Shown here in pieces: positions 9,329 to 21,194 of a stretch of DNA of 64,000 bases (positions are counted from its first letter, which is position 1; the number at the start of each line of letters is the position of its first letter). Where the stretch lies: assembly GCF_029910215.1 (NCBI RefSeq), contig NZ_CP110396.1:2728001-2792000 (forward strand). Direction: 5' to 3'. The notes below the pieces were generated by a model that saw nothing but the letters and a program-made list of their open reading frames with translations, did no database searches and was not told the origin of the DNA. The position numbers and the translations under genes are program-made. Source of the stretch: Paraburkholderia sp. D15. GTDB lineage: Bacteria > Pseudomonadota > Gammaproteobacteria > Burkholderiales > Burkholderiaceae.

Positions 9329-9712
9329 TTACAGGGCCGGACACGACAACACGCGTTGCGGCGCCAGCGTCGTGCCGGGTTCGTCGTTTTGTGCCGGCGT
9401 GCCTTGCGGCGGTGTGGAGACGAGGCGGATCGTATCGACGCCGGCATTGGCGAGCACATATTTCTCGGGGCTGTTTTCCGGTTGCCAATAGGCGCGAAAC
9501 AGGCCGTTATCGCCGAATACGAGTAGCGTGCCGTGCACGGTTTTGCCATTGCCGACCAGATCGACCGGTTCGCCGTTACGTACCCGAAAGCCTTGCGGCG
9601 GGGTTGCGCCGGAGCCGCCGACCAGCGTCGCGCAGGCGCTGTCGGCGGCGGCCGAGGCGGTGCACGTGGCCGCGGCGAGCAGCGCGGCTGTTGCAATATG
9701 GCGAAATTTCAT
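9329..9712 (-). CDS. Small secreted hypothetical protein
   Basis: A 127-residue protein with a clear Sec signal peptide: MKFRH, an alanine-rich hydrophobic core, and a probable cleavage near SAAADS. The mature part has two cysteines (ACATL and LSCPAL) that could form a disulfide. A GGGGAGA ribosome-binding site precedes the start. I do not recognise the family; periplasmic or secreted location is the only supported statement. It stands alone between the GGDEF/EAL gene and the HU gene. Confidence 0.7.
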   Translation of the reverse strand: MKFRHIATAALLAAATCTASAAADSACATLVGGSGATPPQGFRVRNGEPVDLVGNGKTVHGTLLVFGDNGLFRAYWQPENSPEKYVLANAGVDTIRLVSTPPQGTPAQNDEPGTTLAPQRVLSCPAL

Positions 9713-10063
9713 ATTTTTATTCTCCCCAATTCTTTTGCGTCAGGCCGCGCCGGGAGCGCTTGCCGTTCTTTCAGGCAATCCACCATAACATAGTAAAAAA
9801 GCCGGCCGGCTTCTCCGTGCGCCGCGCTAAAGCACTGAAATTGCAACGGATTGTGATTCGGATTTAACGCTTGCCGGGCGCGGGAATCGCGTAAGCGCGC
9901 GATTCTTATGGCACTTTGCTGAAAAAAATCGTCAAATTGCGGCTGGGCGGGTGATACAAGGCTTACACCCAAGGTTTGCGCGAATGCGGGGCTATGCGTT
10001 AGTGTGTCGGTCCCGGCGCGACAGATGTGGCGCCGGTTCCATGATTACCATACGGGAAGTGCT
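9713..10063. other. Intergenic region upstream of HU gene
   Basis: 351 bp between the divergent small secreted protein and HU. It is less GC-rich than its surroundings in places (A-tracts near 9920-9945), as expected for promoters. No RNA gene, repeat or reliable small frame is seen. Confidence 0.5.
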
Positions 10064-10342
10064 ATGAACAAACAGGAACTGATTGATGCAGTCGCCGCAG
10101 CGACGGGCGAAAGCAAAGCGGCCACCGGCCAAACCATCGACGCGATCGTCGAAGCGGTGACCAAGGCCGTGGTGGGTGGCGACACGGTGCAACTGGTCGG
10201 TTTCGGTTCGTTCTCGACCGGCTCGCGCGCAGCTCGCGTGGGCCGCAATCCGTCGACGGGCGCTGAGATCCAGATCGCTGCGGCCAAGACGGTGAAGTTC
10301 ACCGCTGGCAAGGCGTTCAAGGAAGCCGTCAACGCGTCGTAA
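10064..10342 (+). CDS. hupB: HU-family nucleoid DNA-binding protein
   Basis: A 92-residue HU/IHF-family protein that bends DNA and compacts the nucleoid. It opens [15 protein letters not shown], the usual HU-beta N-terminus. The DNA-contacting arm is [10 protein letters not shown] and the signature around [19 protein letters not shown] is complete. Length is normal. Monocistronic by position, with convergent DAHP synthase downstream. Burkholderiaceae carry several HU paralogs, and whether this is the main one cannot be judged here. Confidence 0.93.
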   Translation: MNKQELIDAVAAATGESKAATGQTIDAIVEAVTKAVVGGDTVQLVGFGSFSTGSRAARVGRNPSTGAEIQIAAAKTVKFTAGKAFKEAVNAS

Positions 10343-10505
10343 AGCAACGCGCTTCACGCCGGAGTTTTGCGCGCGCGCCAGGGTTCAGCAAGAGCAGGGC
10401 GCGTGGCGGGCGAGACATCGGGCGTGAGGAATCACGCGCTGCCCAACCCCGATAGTGAATCGGTGGCTGGTGCGGCGCGTGTGTTTTTTGTAGAGGATGT
10501 TTTTC

Positions 10506-10546
10506 GCGGCTGCCGTTTTTGTCGTTCGTGTTTTTGCAGCAGCCGC
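10506..10546 (+). terminator. Possible hairpin between hup and DAHP synthase
   Basis: Arms GCGGCTGC (10506-10513) and GCAGCCGC (10539-10546) could pair around a 25-nt T-rich loop. There is no T-run after the right arm, so a terminator role for hup is weak. Confidence 0.25.
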
Positions 10547-10569
10547 TGTGGCGGATGTGATTTTGGTCG

Positions 10570-11688
10570 TCAGCCCGTGCGGCGTTTGCGGGTGGCGGCG
10601 GCCAGCGTTTCCAGCACCGGTTCGGTCTGCGCCCAGCTCACGCACGCGTCCGTGATCGATACGCCGTAACGCAACGGCGTGCCGGCTTTCAGATCCTGAC
10701 GGCCTTCTTCCAGATGACTTTCCAGCATCACGCCGATAATGCGGCGCTCGCGCTGCGACAGTTGCCGCGCCAGATCCTCCACTACCTCCAGTTGACGCAG
10801 ATGCGATTTGCCCGAGTTCGCGTGCGAGCAATCGATCATCACCTGTTCGCGCAGACCCGCTGAGCCGAGCGCGGCGCAGGTGGCGTCCACCGACGCGCTG
10901 TCGTAATTCGGTCCCTTCTTGCCGCCGCGCAGAATCACGTGGGCGTCGTCGTTGCCGCGCGTTTCGAAGATCGCGGCCATGCCCATCTTGGTCATGCCCA
11001 TGAACGCGTGGCTTGCGCGCGCGGCGACGATCGCGTCCGCGGCGATCTGCACGCCGCCGTCGGTGCCGTTCTTGAAGCCGATCGGGCAGCTCAGGCCCGA
11101 AGCCAGTTGCCGATGACTCTGACTCTCCGTCGTGCGCGCGCCGATCGCACCCCACGCGATCAGATCGGCGATGTACTGCGGGCTCAACAGATCGAGAAAC
11201 TCGGTGGCGGTCGGCAGACCCAGGCCGTTGATGTCGAGCAGCAGTTGCCGCGCGAGACGCAGGCCTTCGTTGATGCGGAAGCTGCCGTCCAGACGCGGAT
11301 CGTTGATATAGCCTTTCCAGCCCACCGTGGTGCGCGGCTTTTCGAAGTAGACGCGCATCACGATCAGCAGATCGTCCTTGTACGACTCGGCGGCGGTTTT
11401 CAGTTTGCGCGCGTAGTCGATCGCTTGATCGTGGTCGTGAATCGAGCACGGGCCGACGATCAGGACGAGCCGGTCATCGCGGCCATGCAGGATGTCGGCG
11501 ATTTCCGCGCGGGTCTTTTCGACCAGCGTCTGCACCGCCGCCGGCACCGGCAGTTCGTCCTGCAGCAGCGCGGGCGAAATCAGCGGACGCACCGCGCCGA
11601 TGCGCGTGTCGTCGATGCGCGTGGTGTCCTGGGTGGCGTCGGCCGAGCCGACTTCCTGGTCGCGCGAGGGATTGTCGATGGGGCTCAA
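10570..11688 (-). CDS. aroG: 3-deoxy-7-phosphoheptulonate (DAHP) synthase, class I
   Basis: Condenses phosphoenolpyruvate with erythrose 4-phosphate, the first step of the shikimate pathway. 372 residues. Class I AroFGH-type motifs are present: GPCSIHD, EKPRTTVGWKG, KNGTDG, RGGKKGPNYD, DCSHANSGK and YGVSITDAC. I choose the TTG at 11688 because GGAG lies six bases upstream; another in-frame TTG at 11715 lacks such a signal. Isozyme type (Phe-, Tyr- or Trp-sensitive) is not decided. No other aro gene is nearby, and no leader peptide was seen. Confidence 0.92.
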   Translation of the reverse strand: MSPIDNPSRDQEVGSADATQDTTRIDDTRIGAVRPLISPALLQDELPVPAAVQTLVEKTRAEIADILHGRDDRLVLIVGPCSIHDHDQAIDYARKLKTAAESYKDDLLIVMRVYFEKPRTTVGWKGYINDPRLDGSFRINEGLRLARQLLLDINGLGLPTATEFLDLLSPQYIADLIAWGAIGARTTESQSHRQLASGLSCPIGFKNGTDGGVQIAADAIVAARASHAFMGMTKMGMAAIFETRGNDDAHVILRGGKKGPNYDSASVDATCAALGSAGLREQVMIDCSHANSGKSHLRQLEVVEDLARQLSQRERRIIGVMLESHLEEGRQDLKAGTPLRYGVSITDACVSWAQTEPVLETLAAATRKRRTG

Positions 11689-11896
11689 AATATTCTCCGG
11701 GGCCGGCGAGGGCAAAGCATCGCGGGCTAGGTGGGCAAGTGGGGGCGCGGTTATTTGCTGGCCGGATTATGACACTGAGGCGTGACGGCCGCGACGACGC
11801 GGCGCGCTCACATCCGGCCATACGTGCTCATCATCGCTCTCACCGGCGCTCGCCGGCTCACCCCGCGGCTCACATCCGTGACTCACACCCCGCGGC

Positions 11897-12805
11897 TCAC
11901 ACCCGCTCGATCAACGCCATCGCCGCCGCCGGATTGCGTTCCTTGAAGCCGCTGATCACGTACAGATAGACGTCGCGCACGGCGGCTTTCGCGGGTGCCT
12001 GCGCGGACGTATCGAGATCGTCCGGCGTGCTGCCCGCGGCTAACTGGCGCGCGCGACCGGCCCATGCATCGAGTGCTTTCGCCGGGTAGCCCTTCGCGTG
12101 TTTGTCCGTGGTGCCCATGATGCGCGCGTACACGAACGGCGCGGTGAGATCGGCGAGCTGCGGATACTCGCTGTCGCCGGCCAGCACGACCGCGACTTTG
12201 TACTTGCGCGCCAACGCGATGAAGTCCGGCGACCTGAACGTCTCGTTGCGCACTTCGATCGCGTGCCGCAATTTCTGTCCTTCGATGCTCGCGGGCAGCA
12301 GCTTGAGAAAGGCCTCGAAGTCTTCCGGATCGAACTTTTTGGTCGTCGCGAATTGCCAGTTGACCGGGCCGAGTTTCTGTTTGAGCAGCAACACGCCGCT
12401 GGCGAAGAAGCGCTCGATCGTTTCACCGGCGTCCGCGAGGATCTTGCGATTGGTCGCGTAGCGCGGCGCCTTCAACGAAAAGACGAAATCGTCCGGCGTT
12501 TCCTGATACCACTTCTCGTAGCTCGACGGTTTCTGCAAACCATAGAACGTGCCGTTGATTTCGATCGAGGTGAGGTGACGGCTCGCGTATTCGAGTTCGC
12601 GGCTTTGCGTGAGGTCGTCGGGATAGAACGGCCCGCGCCACGGCGCGTAAGTCCAGCCGCCGATGCCGACGCGGATGCGACCGGTTGCCTGGGAGCGGGC
12701 CTGAGTGTCGGCCTTGGTGCGGGTGGTGCCGGCGGTGCGGGTGGTATGGGCAGCCTTGGCAGTCTTGGTGGTCTTGGCAGTCTTGGCGGGGGTGGCTTCG
12801 GGCAC
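11897..12805 (-). CDS. DUF72 (YecE-like) family protein
   Basis: A 302-residue DUF72 protein with a TIM-barrel-like fold. Family motifs: VGIGGWTYAPWRG near residue 47, EINGTFY, and SLKAPRYATN. The first ~40 residues are a low-complexity stretch of Ala, Lys and Thr (repeats of AKT type) from a run of near-repeated codons, unlike the rest. The start is GTG at 12805 with AAGGAGC seven bases upstream. Function is unknown; the family has been proposed to act on nucleic acids or metabolites without firm proof. Confidence 0.82.
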   Translation of the reverse strand: MPEATPAKTAKTTKTAKAAHTTRTAGTTRTKADTQARSQATGRIRVGIGGWTYAPWRGPFYPDDLTQSRELEYASRHLTSIEINGTFYGLQKPSSYEKWYQETPDDFVFSLKAPRYATNRKILADAGETIERFFASGVLLLKQKLGPVNWQFATTKKFDPEDFEAFLKLLPASIEGQKLRHAIEVRNETFRSPDFIALARKYKVAVVLAGDSEYPQLADLTAPFVYARIMGTTDKHAKGYPAKALDAWAGRARQLAAGSTPDDLDTSAQAPAKAAVRDVYLYVISGFKERNPAAAMALIERV

Positions 12806-12910
12806 GTGAACGCTCCTTCGGGCTAGACCTCGGAAGCGCTAGATTAGCGGGTTTTCGCCTGCGTGCAGAACCACGAAGAAGCGGAGCGGCGGGCGACCGG
12901 CAGCCGCGCG

Positions 12911-13642
12911 TTAATCGGCTTGCGCTTTTCCCGTTGCCGCCTCGAAGCGCCGGTTCGCCTCGGCGACTTCCACCCGGAACCGCTGCAACGCGCTCACCGC
13001 CAGATCGGGCGGCGTCAGCGCGGCCCACAGCACGTCGATCAGCTGGTCGGCGGTTGCGTCGATATCGATATGGCGGTTCGCCAGCGTCGCGTCCCACAAC
13101 ACATGTTCCATGGGTCCGAACACCATCGAGCGCAGCAGACGCAGCGGCATGTCCGCGCGAATCTGGCCGCTCTCCTGGCCTTGCGCGAGCACGCGCATCA
13201 GCGGCGCGGTGTAGCGGCGCTGCAATTCGGTGAGCGCCTCGCTCAACTCGTGATGCCGCGCGCGCCCCTCGGACAGCACCAGCGCGCACAGATCGGTGCC
13301 GTTCACCAGCATCAGCCGCAAATGCGTACGCACGATGAACGCGAACTGCTGACGCACGTTGCCGTCGCGCGGCAGGCCGGTTTCGATCGCCTCGATGATC
13401 TCGTCGTACCAGTCGCCGATCACGCGCGCGCACAACTCGCGCTTGCCGCGAAAATAGCTGAACACGGTCGCTTCGGAAATGCCGAGGCGCTGCGCGATCT
13501 CCGCGGTGGTCGCGCGTTCGTAGCCTTTTTCGGAGAACACGTCGCGACCCGCCTGAAGAATCTCCTTCACGCGCTGCTGCGACTTGCGCCCGGCCGGCTG
13601 GCGGCGCGAGGCGGGCAACCCGGCACTGGTGGCAACCGTCAT
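12911..13642 (-). CDS. TetR-family regulator, probable repressor of the leucine-degradation operon
   Basis: A 243-residue TetR regulator. After a short basic N-terminus (ASRRQPAGRKSQQRVKEIL) the helix-turn-helix is ERATTAEIAQRLGISEATVFSYF (residues ~45-67 of this model). The ligand domain follows. Start chosen at 13642 (MTVATSAG); an in-frame start at 13753 exists. Divergent from the isovaleryl-CoA dehydrogenase gene, with a dyad operator between them. TetR-type liu regulators (called LiuQ) are described in betaproteobacteria; by position this is probably that type, responding to a CoA intermediate. Confidence 0.85.
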   Translation of the reverse strand: MTVATSAGLPASRRQPAGRKSQQRVKEILQAGRDVFSEKGYERATTAEIAQRLGISEATVFSYFRGKRELCARVIGDWYDEIIEAIETGLPRDGNVRQQFAFIVRTHLRLMLVNGTDLCALVLSEGRARHHELSEALTELQRRYTAPLMRVLAQGQESGQIRADMPLRLLRSMVFGPMEHVLWDATLANRHIDIDATADQLIDVLWAALTPPDLAVSALQRFRVEVAEANRRFEAATGKAQAD

Positions 13643-13788
13643 ATGAGTCAAGTTCAGATTGATGAGAAAAACCGGACCTGAGGAGCGCCCGGATCGAAAC
13701 CTGAACGGCCCGATGTCGCTGATCCTAGCACGGCAGAGCAGGGTTAGATGCATCCCGGTTCATTTCTGAGCCACACTCAAAAATACCT

Positions 13789-13806
13789 ATTGACGCTTAC
13801 GTCAAT
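13789..13806. promoter_or_regulatory. Dyad operator, probably for the TetR regulator
   Basis: Perfect inverted repeat ATTGACG-CTTA-CGTCAAT in the divergent TetR/liuA promoter region, 149 bp before the liuA start. Size and symmetry fit a TetR dimer. That this regulator binds it is inferred from position. Confidence 0.7.
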
Positions 13807-13954
13807 CTAGCGTGAAATGCGGCTTGAACGTTTCGCGCCTCGCGCGTGACGACAGCGGCGGTCCACGAGGCTGCCGCCGTCCGCCGAGCCGCACTCGGAT
13901 TCGCCGCCGCCTGACCCAGGCCGGCCGGCGCCAACGAACTCTGGAGACACAGCA

Positions 13955-15136
13955 ATGCGCAACCTGCCCGGTCTGCAATTCCCGCTCGGCGAAGAAATCG
14001 AAATGCTGCGCGACAGCGTCGCGGGATTCGCTGCCAAAGAAATCGCCCCGCGCGCCGCGGAAATCGATCGCACCGATCAATTCCCGATGGACCTGTGGCG
14101 CAAGTTCGGCGAACTGGGCGTGCTCGGCATGACGGTCGGCGAGGAGTACGGCGGCGCGAACATGGGCTACACCGCCCACATGGTCGCGATGGAAGAGATC
14201 TCGCGGGCGTCGGCGTCGGTGGGTCTGTCGTACGGCGCGCATTCGAATCTGTGCGTGAACCAGATTCACCGCAACGGTACCGAAGCGCAGAAGCGCAAAT
14301 ACCTGCCCAAACTGGTGTCCGGCGAACACGTCGGCGCGCTCGCCATGAGCGAGCCGAACGCCGGCTCGGACGTGGTCAGCATGAAGCTGCGCGCGGAAAA
14401 GAAGGGCGACCGCTACGTGCTGAACGGCACGAAGATGTGGATCACCAACGGCCCGGATTGCGACACGCTGGTGGTCTACGCGAAAACCGATCCCGAGGCG
14501 AACGCGCGCGGCATGACCGCGTTCATCGTCGAGAAGGGCATGAAGGGCTTTTCGGTCGCGCAGAAACTGGACAAGCTCGGCATGCGCGGCTCGCACACCG
14601 GCGAGCTGGTGTTCGAGAACGTCGAGGTGCCGGAAGAAAACATTCTCGGCCAGCTCAATGGCGGCGTGAAGGTGCTGATGAGCGGCCTCGACTACGAGCG
14701 CGCGGTGCTCGCGGGCGGCCCGACCGGCATCATGGTCGCGGTGATGGACGAAGTCGTGCCGTACATCCACGACCGCAAGCAGTTCGGTCAATCCATCGGC
14801 GAATTCCAGCTGATCCAGGGCAAGGTCGCCGATCTGTACACCACGCTGCAGGCGTGCCGCGCGTATCTGTACGCGGTCGGCCGTCAGCTCGACACGCTTG
14901 GCTCGGAGCACGTGCGCCAGGTGCGCAAGGACTGCGCCGGCGTGATTCTCTACACCGCCGAAAAAGCCACGTGGATGGCCGGCGAGGCAATCCAGATTCT
15001 CGGCGGCAACGGCTATATCAACGAGTATCCGGTCGGCCGTCTGTGGCGCGATGCGAAGCTCTACGAGATCGGCGCGGGCACCAGCGAAATCCGCCGCATG
15101 CTGATCGGCCGCGAACTGTTCGCCGAAACGGCTTGA
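13955..15136 (+). CDS. liuA: Isovaleryl-CoA dehydrogenase
   Basis: FAD acyl-CoA dehydrogenase of leucine degradation, converting isovaleryl-CoA to 3-methylcrotonyl-CoA and passing electrons to ETF. 393 residues, normal length. Acyl-CoA dehydrogenase signatures [13 protein letters not shown] and the C-terminal [21 protein letters not shown] are present, and the [10 protein letters not shown] motif is typical. The catalytic Glu is expected around [15 protein letters not shown] site precedes the ATG. First gene of a four-gene same-strand operon, with carboxyltransferase starting 28 bp downstream. Confidence 0.95.
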   Translation: MRNLPGLQFPLGEEIEMLRDSVAGFAAKEIAPRAAEIDRTDQFPMDLWRKFGELGVLGMTVGEEYGGANMGYTAHMVAMEEISRASASVGLSYGAHSNLCVNQIHRNGTEAQKRKYLPKLVSGEHVGALAMSEPNAGSDVVSMKLRAEKKGDRYVLNGTKMWITNGPDCDTLVVYAKTDPEANARGMTAFIVEKGMKGFSVAQKLDKLGMRGSHTGELVFENVEVPEENILGQLNGGVKVLMSGLDYERAVLAGGPTGIMVAVMDEVVPYIHDRKQFGQSIGEFQLIQGKVADLYTTLQACRAYLYAVGRQLDTLGSEHVRQVRKDCAGVILYTAEKATWMAGEAIQILGGNGYINEYPVGRLWRDAKLYEIGAGTSEIRRMLIGRELFAETA

Positions 15137-15164
15137 CCCCCCAGCGCTCAGGAGAAGTCACCCC

Positions 15165-16772
15165 ATGCCGATCATCGAATCCAGGCTGAATCCGCGCTCG
15201 GACGACTTCCGCGCGAACGCGGCGGCGCTCGAGGCGCTGGTCGCCGACCTTCGCGCGAAGGTGGACCAGCTCGCGCTGGGCGGCGGCCAGGCCGCGCGCG
15301 ACAAGCACACGGGCCGCGGCAAGCTGCTGCCGCGCGAGCGCATCGCGCAACTGCTCGATCCGGGCACGCCGTTCCTCGAGTTCTCGCAACTCGCCGCGTA
15401 CGACATGTACAACAACGACGCGCCAGGCGCGGGCGTGATCACCGGCATCGGCCGCATCGCCGGGCAGGAGTGCGTGATCGTCTGCAACGACGCCACGGTC
15501 AAGGGCGGCACCTACTATCCGGTCACGGTGAAGAAGCACGTGCGGGCGCAGGAAATCGCCGCGGAAAACCGCCTGCCGTGCGTGTACCTCGTCGACTCCG
15601 GCGGCGCGAATCTGCCGAATCAGGACGACGTGTTTCCCGACCGCGATCACTTCGGCCGCATCTTCTTCAATCAGGCGAATCTGTCGGCCGCGGGCATTCC
15701 GCAGATCGCCGTGGTGATGGGCTCGTGCACGGCCGGCGGCGCATATGTGCCGGCCATGAGCGACGAGTCGATCATCGTCAAGAATCAGGGGACGATTTTT
15801 CTCGGCGGTCCGCCGCTCGTGAAGGCCGCCACCGGTGAGGTGGTGAGCGCCGAAGACCTCGGCGGCGGCGACGTGCATACGCGTCTGTCGGGCGTGGTCG
15901 ATCATCTCGCGCAGAACGACGCGCACGCGCTCGGCATTGCGCGCAGCATCGTCGGCAATCTGAATCGCGCGAAGCAGGTGCCGCTTGCCTTGCAGGAACC
16001 GAAGCCGCCGCGTTACGACGTGAAGAGCCTATACGGTGTGATTCCGGTGGATACGCGCAAGCCCTTCGATATCCGCGAGGTGATCGCACGCATCGTCGAC
16101 GATTCCGCGTTCGACGAATTCAAGGCGCGCTACGGCACCACGCTGGTGTGCGGCTTCGCGCACATCTGGGGACATCCGGTCGGGATCGTCGCGAACAACG
16201 GCATTCTGTTTTCCGAATCGGCGCTCAAGGGCGCGCATTTCATCGAGCTGTGCTGCCAGCGCAAGATCCCGCTGGTGTTCCTGCAGAACATCACCGGCTT
16301 CATGGTGGGCCGCAAGTACGAGAACGAAGGCATCGCGCGTAACGGCGCGAAGATGGTGACGGCGGTGGCCACGGCGAAGGTGCCGAAGTTCACGGTGATC
16401 ATCGGCGGTTCGTTCGGTGCGGGCAATTACGGCATGTGTGGCCGCGCGTATTCGCCGCGTTTCCTGTGGATGTGGCCGAACGCGCGCATTTCGGTGATGG
16501 GCGGCGAGCAGGCGGCGTCGGTGCTGGCCACGGTCAAGCGTGACGGCATCGAGGGCAAGGGCGGTGCGTGGAGCGCCGAAGAGGAAGAGGCGTTCAAGCA
16601 GCCGATCCGCGAGCAGTACGAGCATCAAGGGCATCCGTACTACGCGAGCGCGCGGCTGTGGGACGACGGCGTGATCGATCCGGCGCAAACGCGCGATGTG
16701 CTCGGCCTCGGATTGTCGGCGAGCATGAATGCGCCGATCGAGGAGACGCGCTTCGGCGTGTTCAGAATGTGA
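15165..16772 (+). CDS. liuB: Methylcrotonyl-CoA carboxylase, carboxyltransferase (beta) subunit
   Basis: Transfers the carboxyl group from biotin to 3-methylcrotonyl-CoA. 535 residues, usual size. The two crotonase-like carboxyltransferase halves are visible: an N-terminal half with [17 protein letters not shown] and [15 protein letters not shown], and a C-terminal half with [20 protein letters not shown] and [16 protein letters not shown], followed by [17 protein letters not shown]. It works with the biotin-carrying alpha subunit encoded two genes downstream. An AGGAG site precedes the ATG. Confidence 0.96.
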   Translation: MPIIESRLNPRSDDFRANAAALEALVADLRAKVDQLALGGGQAARDKHTGRGKLLPRERIAQLLDPGTPFLEFSQLAAYDMYNNDAPGAGVITGIGRIAGQECVIVCNDATVKGGTYYPVTVKKHVRAQEIAAENRLPCVYLVDSGGANLPNQDDVFPDRDHFGRIFFNQANLSAAGIPQIAVVMGSCTAGGAYVPAMSDESIIVKNQGTIFLGGPPLVKAATGEVVSAEDLGGGDVHTRLSGVVDHLAQNDAHALGIARSIVGNLNRAKQVPLALQEPKPPRYDVKSLYGVIPVDTRKPFDIREVIARIVDDSAFDEFKARYGTTLVCGFAHIWGHPVGIVANNGILFSESALKGAHFIELCCQRKIPLVFLQNITGFMVGRKYENEGIARNGAKMVTAVATAKVPKFTVIIGGSFGAGNYGMCGRAYSPRFLWMWPNARISVMGGEQAASVLATVKRDGIEGKGGAWSAEEEEAFKQPIREQYEHQGHPYYASARLWDDGVIDPAQTRDVLGLGLSASMNAPIEETRFGVFRM

Positions 16773-16865
16773 TGCGCAGAATGTGATGCGCTTTGTCGCG
16801 CGCATTGCGCCTTCATGCGCGTCGACGAGTGCACAGTCATGCAACCACGCGCGGGAGCCGTCAGC

Positions 16866-17651
16866 ATGCAATACGAAACACTGATTGTTGAAATCGCCGG
16901 CCGGATCGCCACGGTCACGCTGAATCGTCCAGACGTGCGCAACGCGTTCAACGAAACGATGATCGCCGAGTTGACCGCGGCGTTCGCGTCGCTGAACACG
17001 CGCGACGACGTGCGCGCCGTCGTGCTCGCCGCGAACGGCAAGGCGTTCTGCGCGGGCGCGGATCTGAACTGGATGAAGAAGATGGCCGCGTACTCGGACG
17101 ACGAGAATCGCGCCGACGCCATGCGGCTGGCCGGCATGCTGTCAGCCATATACCGCTGCACGAAACCGGTGATCGCCCGTGTGAACGGCGACGCATACGC
17201 CGGCGGCATGGGGCTGATTGCCGCGTGCGACATCGTGGTGGCCGTGGAGAGCGCGCGCTTCTGTCTGTCGGAAGCGCGCCTCGGCCTGATTCCCGCCACC
17301 ATCGCGCCGTATGTGATCCGCGCGCTGGGCGAGCAGGCGTCGCGCCGCTACTTCACCACGGCCGAGCAGTTCGATTGCGCGACCGCGTTGCGTCTCGGCC
17401 TCGTCAGCGAAGCGGTCGGCGCCGAACAACTGGACGGCGCCGTGCGGCAGATCGCGGACGCGTTATGCGCGAACGGACCGCAGGCGGTGCGCGCATGCAA
17501 ACAACTCGTGCAGGACGTCGCGGGCCGCGAGCTGGACGATGCGCTGATCGAGGACACGGCGGCGCGCATTGCGCGTACGCGGGCCGGCGCGGAGGGCCGC
17601 GAAGGCGTCGCATCGTTCCTTGAAAAACGCACACCGTCATGGCGCGAATGA
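16866..17651 (+). CDS. liuC: Methylglutaconyl-CoA hydratase (crotonase family)
   Basis: Hydrates 3-methylglutaconyl-CoA to HMG-CoA. 261 residues, crotonase fold. Oxyanion-hole segments AFCAGADLNWMKKM and YAGGMGLIAACDIV are present, and the catalytic region SEARLGLIPATIAPYV fits AUH/LiuC-type hydratases. The start at 16866 (MQYETLIVE) follows a GGGAG; an in-frame ATG at 16815 would add an atypical extension. It lies between the two methylcrotonyl-CoA carboxylase subunit genes, the normal liu order. Confidence 0.93.
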   Translation: MQYETLIVEIAGRIATVTLNRPDVRNAFNETMIAELTAAFASLNTRDDVRAVVLAANGKAFCAGADLNWMKKMAAYSDDENRADAMRLAGMLSAIYRCTKPVIARVNGDAYAGGMGLIAACDIVVAVESARFCLSEARLGLIPATIAPYVIRALGEQASRRYFTTAEQFDCATALRLGLVSEAVGAEQLDGAVRQIADALCANGPQAVRACKQLVQDVAGRELDDALIEDTAARIARTRAGAEGREGVASFLEKRTPSWRE

Positions 17652-17757
17652 CGCGATCCGGTCAACCGACGCGACGGACGCGACCGACGCGATCCACGCG
17701 ATCCACGCGCGCGAAAACCAGCCGCAACCGCAGCAGCACATTTCATCGAGACACTTC

Positions 17758-19782
<2,025 letters not shown>

Positions 19783-19860
19783 TGCGGGCGCGTGTCGCTC
19801 AGGTGTGACGGAGGTTTTGAACGTCGGGAGCCTCACCGGCGTCACGCCGCGACGCGGCAC

Positions 19861-20682
19861 TCAGGCGAGGCGTGGATAGCCTGCGGCGCGCGCCTCGTTT
19901 TCCAGTTGTTCGATGCGGGCGTAGTCCGCCAGCGTCAACGCGGAAAAGCCCCGCAAACGCAGGCGCTTTGCGCGCTCGGGATGGCCGGCGAGCGTATCGC
20001 CCAGCGTCTGGTTCAGCGCGTCCCGCAGCGCCTGCACGGTGGTTTCGGGCACCTGCTTCGACGCGACGATCGGCAAGCCCGGGGACGCGGCTGTCGTCCC
20101 GATCGGCCGTACCTGCCGCGCCAGCTCCGGCATTTCATCGCAGACGAAAGCGAACGTCACGCAGTCGATCGCGGCAATGTCCGCGCGGTCTTCCGCCACC
20201 GCGCGCAGCGACCCAAGATGCGATCCCGTGCGCAGAACCTCGCTGAAGAACCTGCCGTCGCGTGCCAGCGGCGCGACCGCGTGGCGCAGCACGTTCATAC
20301 CGCTGTTGGAATCGTCCTGGTTGTAGGCGGCGCGTGCGCCACGGCAAGCGGCCAGCGTGTCGAATGGAGCGCCGGCGCGCGTGATCAGCACGCTCGAATA
20401 ATCCGCGCCCTCACAACCCGGCGCGTCGAAATGCGGCGTGGCGATCAGTTGAACATGCTCGCGCAGCCCGTGCATCAGCGGGTAGCCGCAGGTCTGCGAG
20501 ATCAGCAGGTCGGGGCGCCGCCAGAAGTCGTGTAGCGCGTCGTCCGGCTCGACGATGCGGCAATCCGGCGCGGCGCGTGCGATGCGTCCGGCCACATCCA
20601 GCACGTGAGCCAGCCACTCGCGCCATTCGATGGCGAGAGCGGGGGTGACGTTATACATCGGTAGCGCGGCGATCCAGGTCAT
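19861..20682 (-). CDS. PhnD-like substrate-binding-fold protein without signal peptide
   Basis: A 273-residue protein with a type 2 periplasmic-binding fold similar to phosphate/phosphonate binding proteins. Seen: ALPMYNV at the N-terminus, SQTCGYPLMHGL, YSSVLITR, a serine in YNQDDSNSGMNVLRH typical of the PhnD group, and ADIAAIDCVTFA. It lacks a signal peptide, so it is probably cytoplasmic or poorly exported. No ABC permease or ATPase lies near it. The start is MTWIAALP at 20682; a much longer frame upstream is Arg/Ser-rich and unlikely. A ligand-sensing or enzyme role is possible. Confidence 0.75.
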   Translation of the reverse strand: MTWIAALPMYNVTPALAIEWREWLAHVLDVAGRIARAAPDCRIVEPDDALHDFWRRPDLLISQTCGYPLMHGLREHVQLIATPHFDAPGCEGADYSSVLITRAGAPFDTLAACRGARAAYNQDDSNSGMNVLRHAVAPLARDGRFFSEVLRTGSHLGSLRAVAEDRADIAAIDCVTFAFVCDEMPELARQVRPIGTTAASPGLPIVASKQVPETTVQALRDALNQTLGDTLAGHPERAKRLRLRGFSALTLADYARIEQLENEARAAGYPRLA

Positions 20683-20728
20683 GCCCGCGATTCTGGCACA
20701 GGTGTCGACGCCCGTGACTAATCCGTGA

Positions 20729-21007
20729 CTAATGTCTGACCATACGGAATTCATCGAGGCCGAGCCTGACTGCCTCGGTCGGAACGAAGCGCCATTCCTG
20801 CGCGGCGACGCTGAGAATGTCCTGTTGCGCATCCTCGAAGGCAGCCAGCAAATCCTGCTTGCGGGTACTCGCCGCACCGCAGAAAGTGACGAGCGCCTCC
20901 GCGCTGACTTCGAACACCTGCGCGCGATCGTCGCAGCAAACGCGGAAGGCGACGGTCGCGCTTTCCGTAACGCAGGGACGGAACCCTTCATCGACATAGA
21001 CCGACAT
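20729..21007 (-). CDS. Small DUF1488-like protein
   Basis: A 92-residue protein with the layout of DUF1488 proteins: a central VAFRVCCDDRAQVFEVSAEAL strand-rich part followed by a helical tail with DLLAAFEDAQQDILSVA. The start at 21007 has GGAGG five bases upstream, much better than an ATG seven codons earlier. It is upstream of the PhnD-like gene on the same strand (46 bp), so they may be co-transcribed. Function is unknown. Confidence 0.65.
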   Translation of the reverse strand: MSVYVDEGFRPCVTESATVAFRVCCDDRAQVFEVSAEALVTFCGAASTRKQDLLAAFEDAQQDILSVAAQEWRFVPTEAVRLGLDEFRMVRH

Positions 21008-21194
21008 GGCGACCTCCAAACACATCACGCCTGAGGCGTCAGGATGACAAATCGTAATCCGGCGGTATGTGGGCGAACCGGCATTGCACGCGAGACGGTG
21101 CGGCCGTTTTATGCATAGAGGCTAATTTGAGTCGCGCGTTCCGTGCGTGTACGCAATTGTCTCTAAAGCGTGCTAGAACTGGACGCCCCGATCT

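Noticed and set aside
17655..17757. N-terminal extension of methylcrotonyl-CoA carboxylase alpha
   Set aside because: The extension is made of 9-bp repeats (Thr-Asp-Ala, Ile-His-Ala) and the conserved start MFNKILIANRGEIA lies at 17758.
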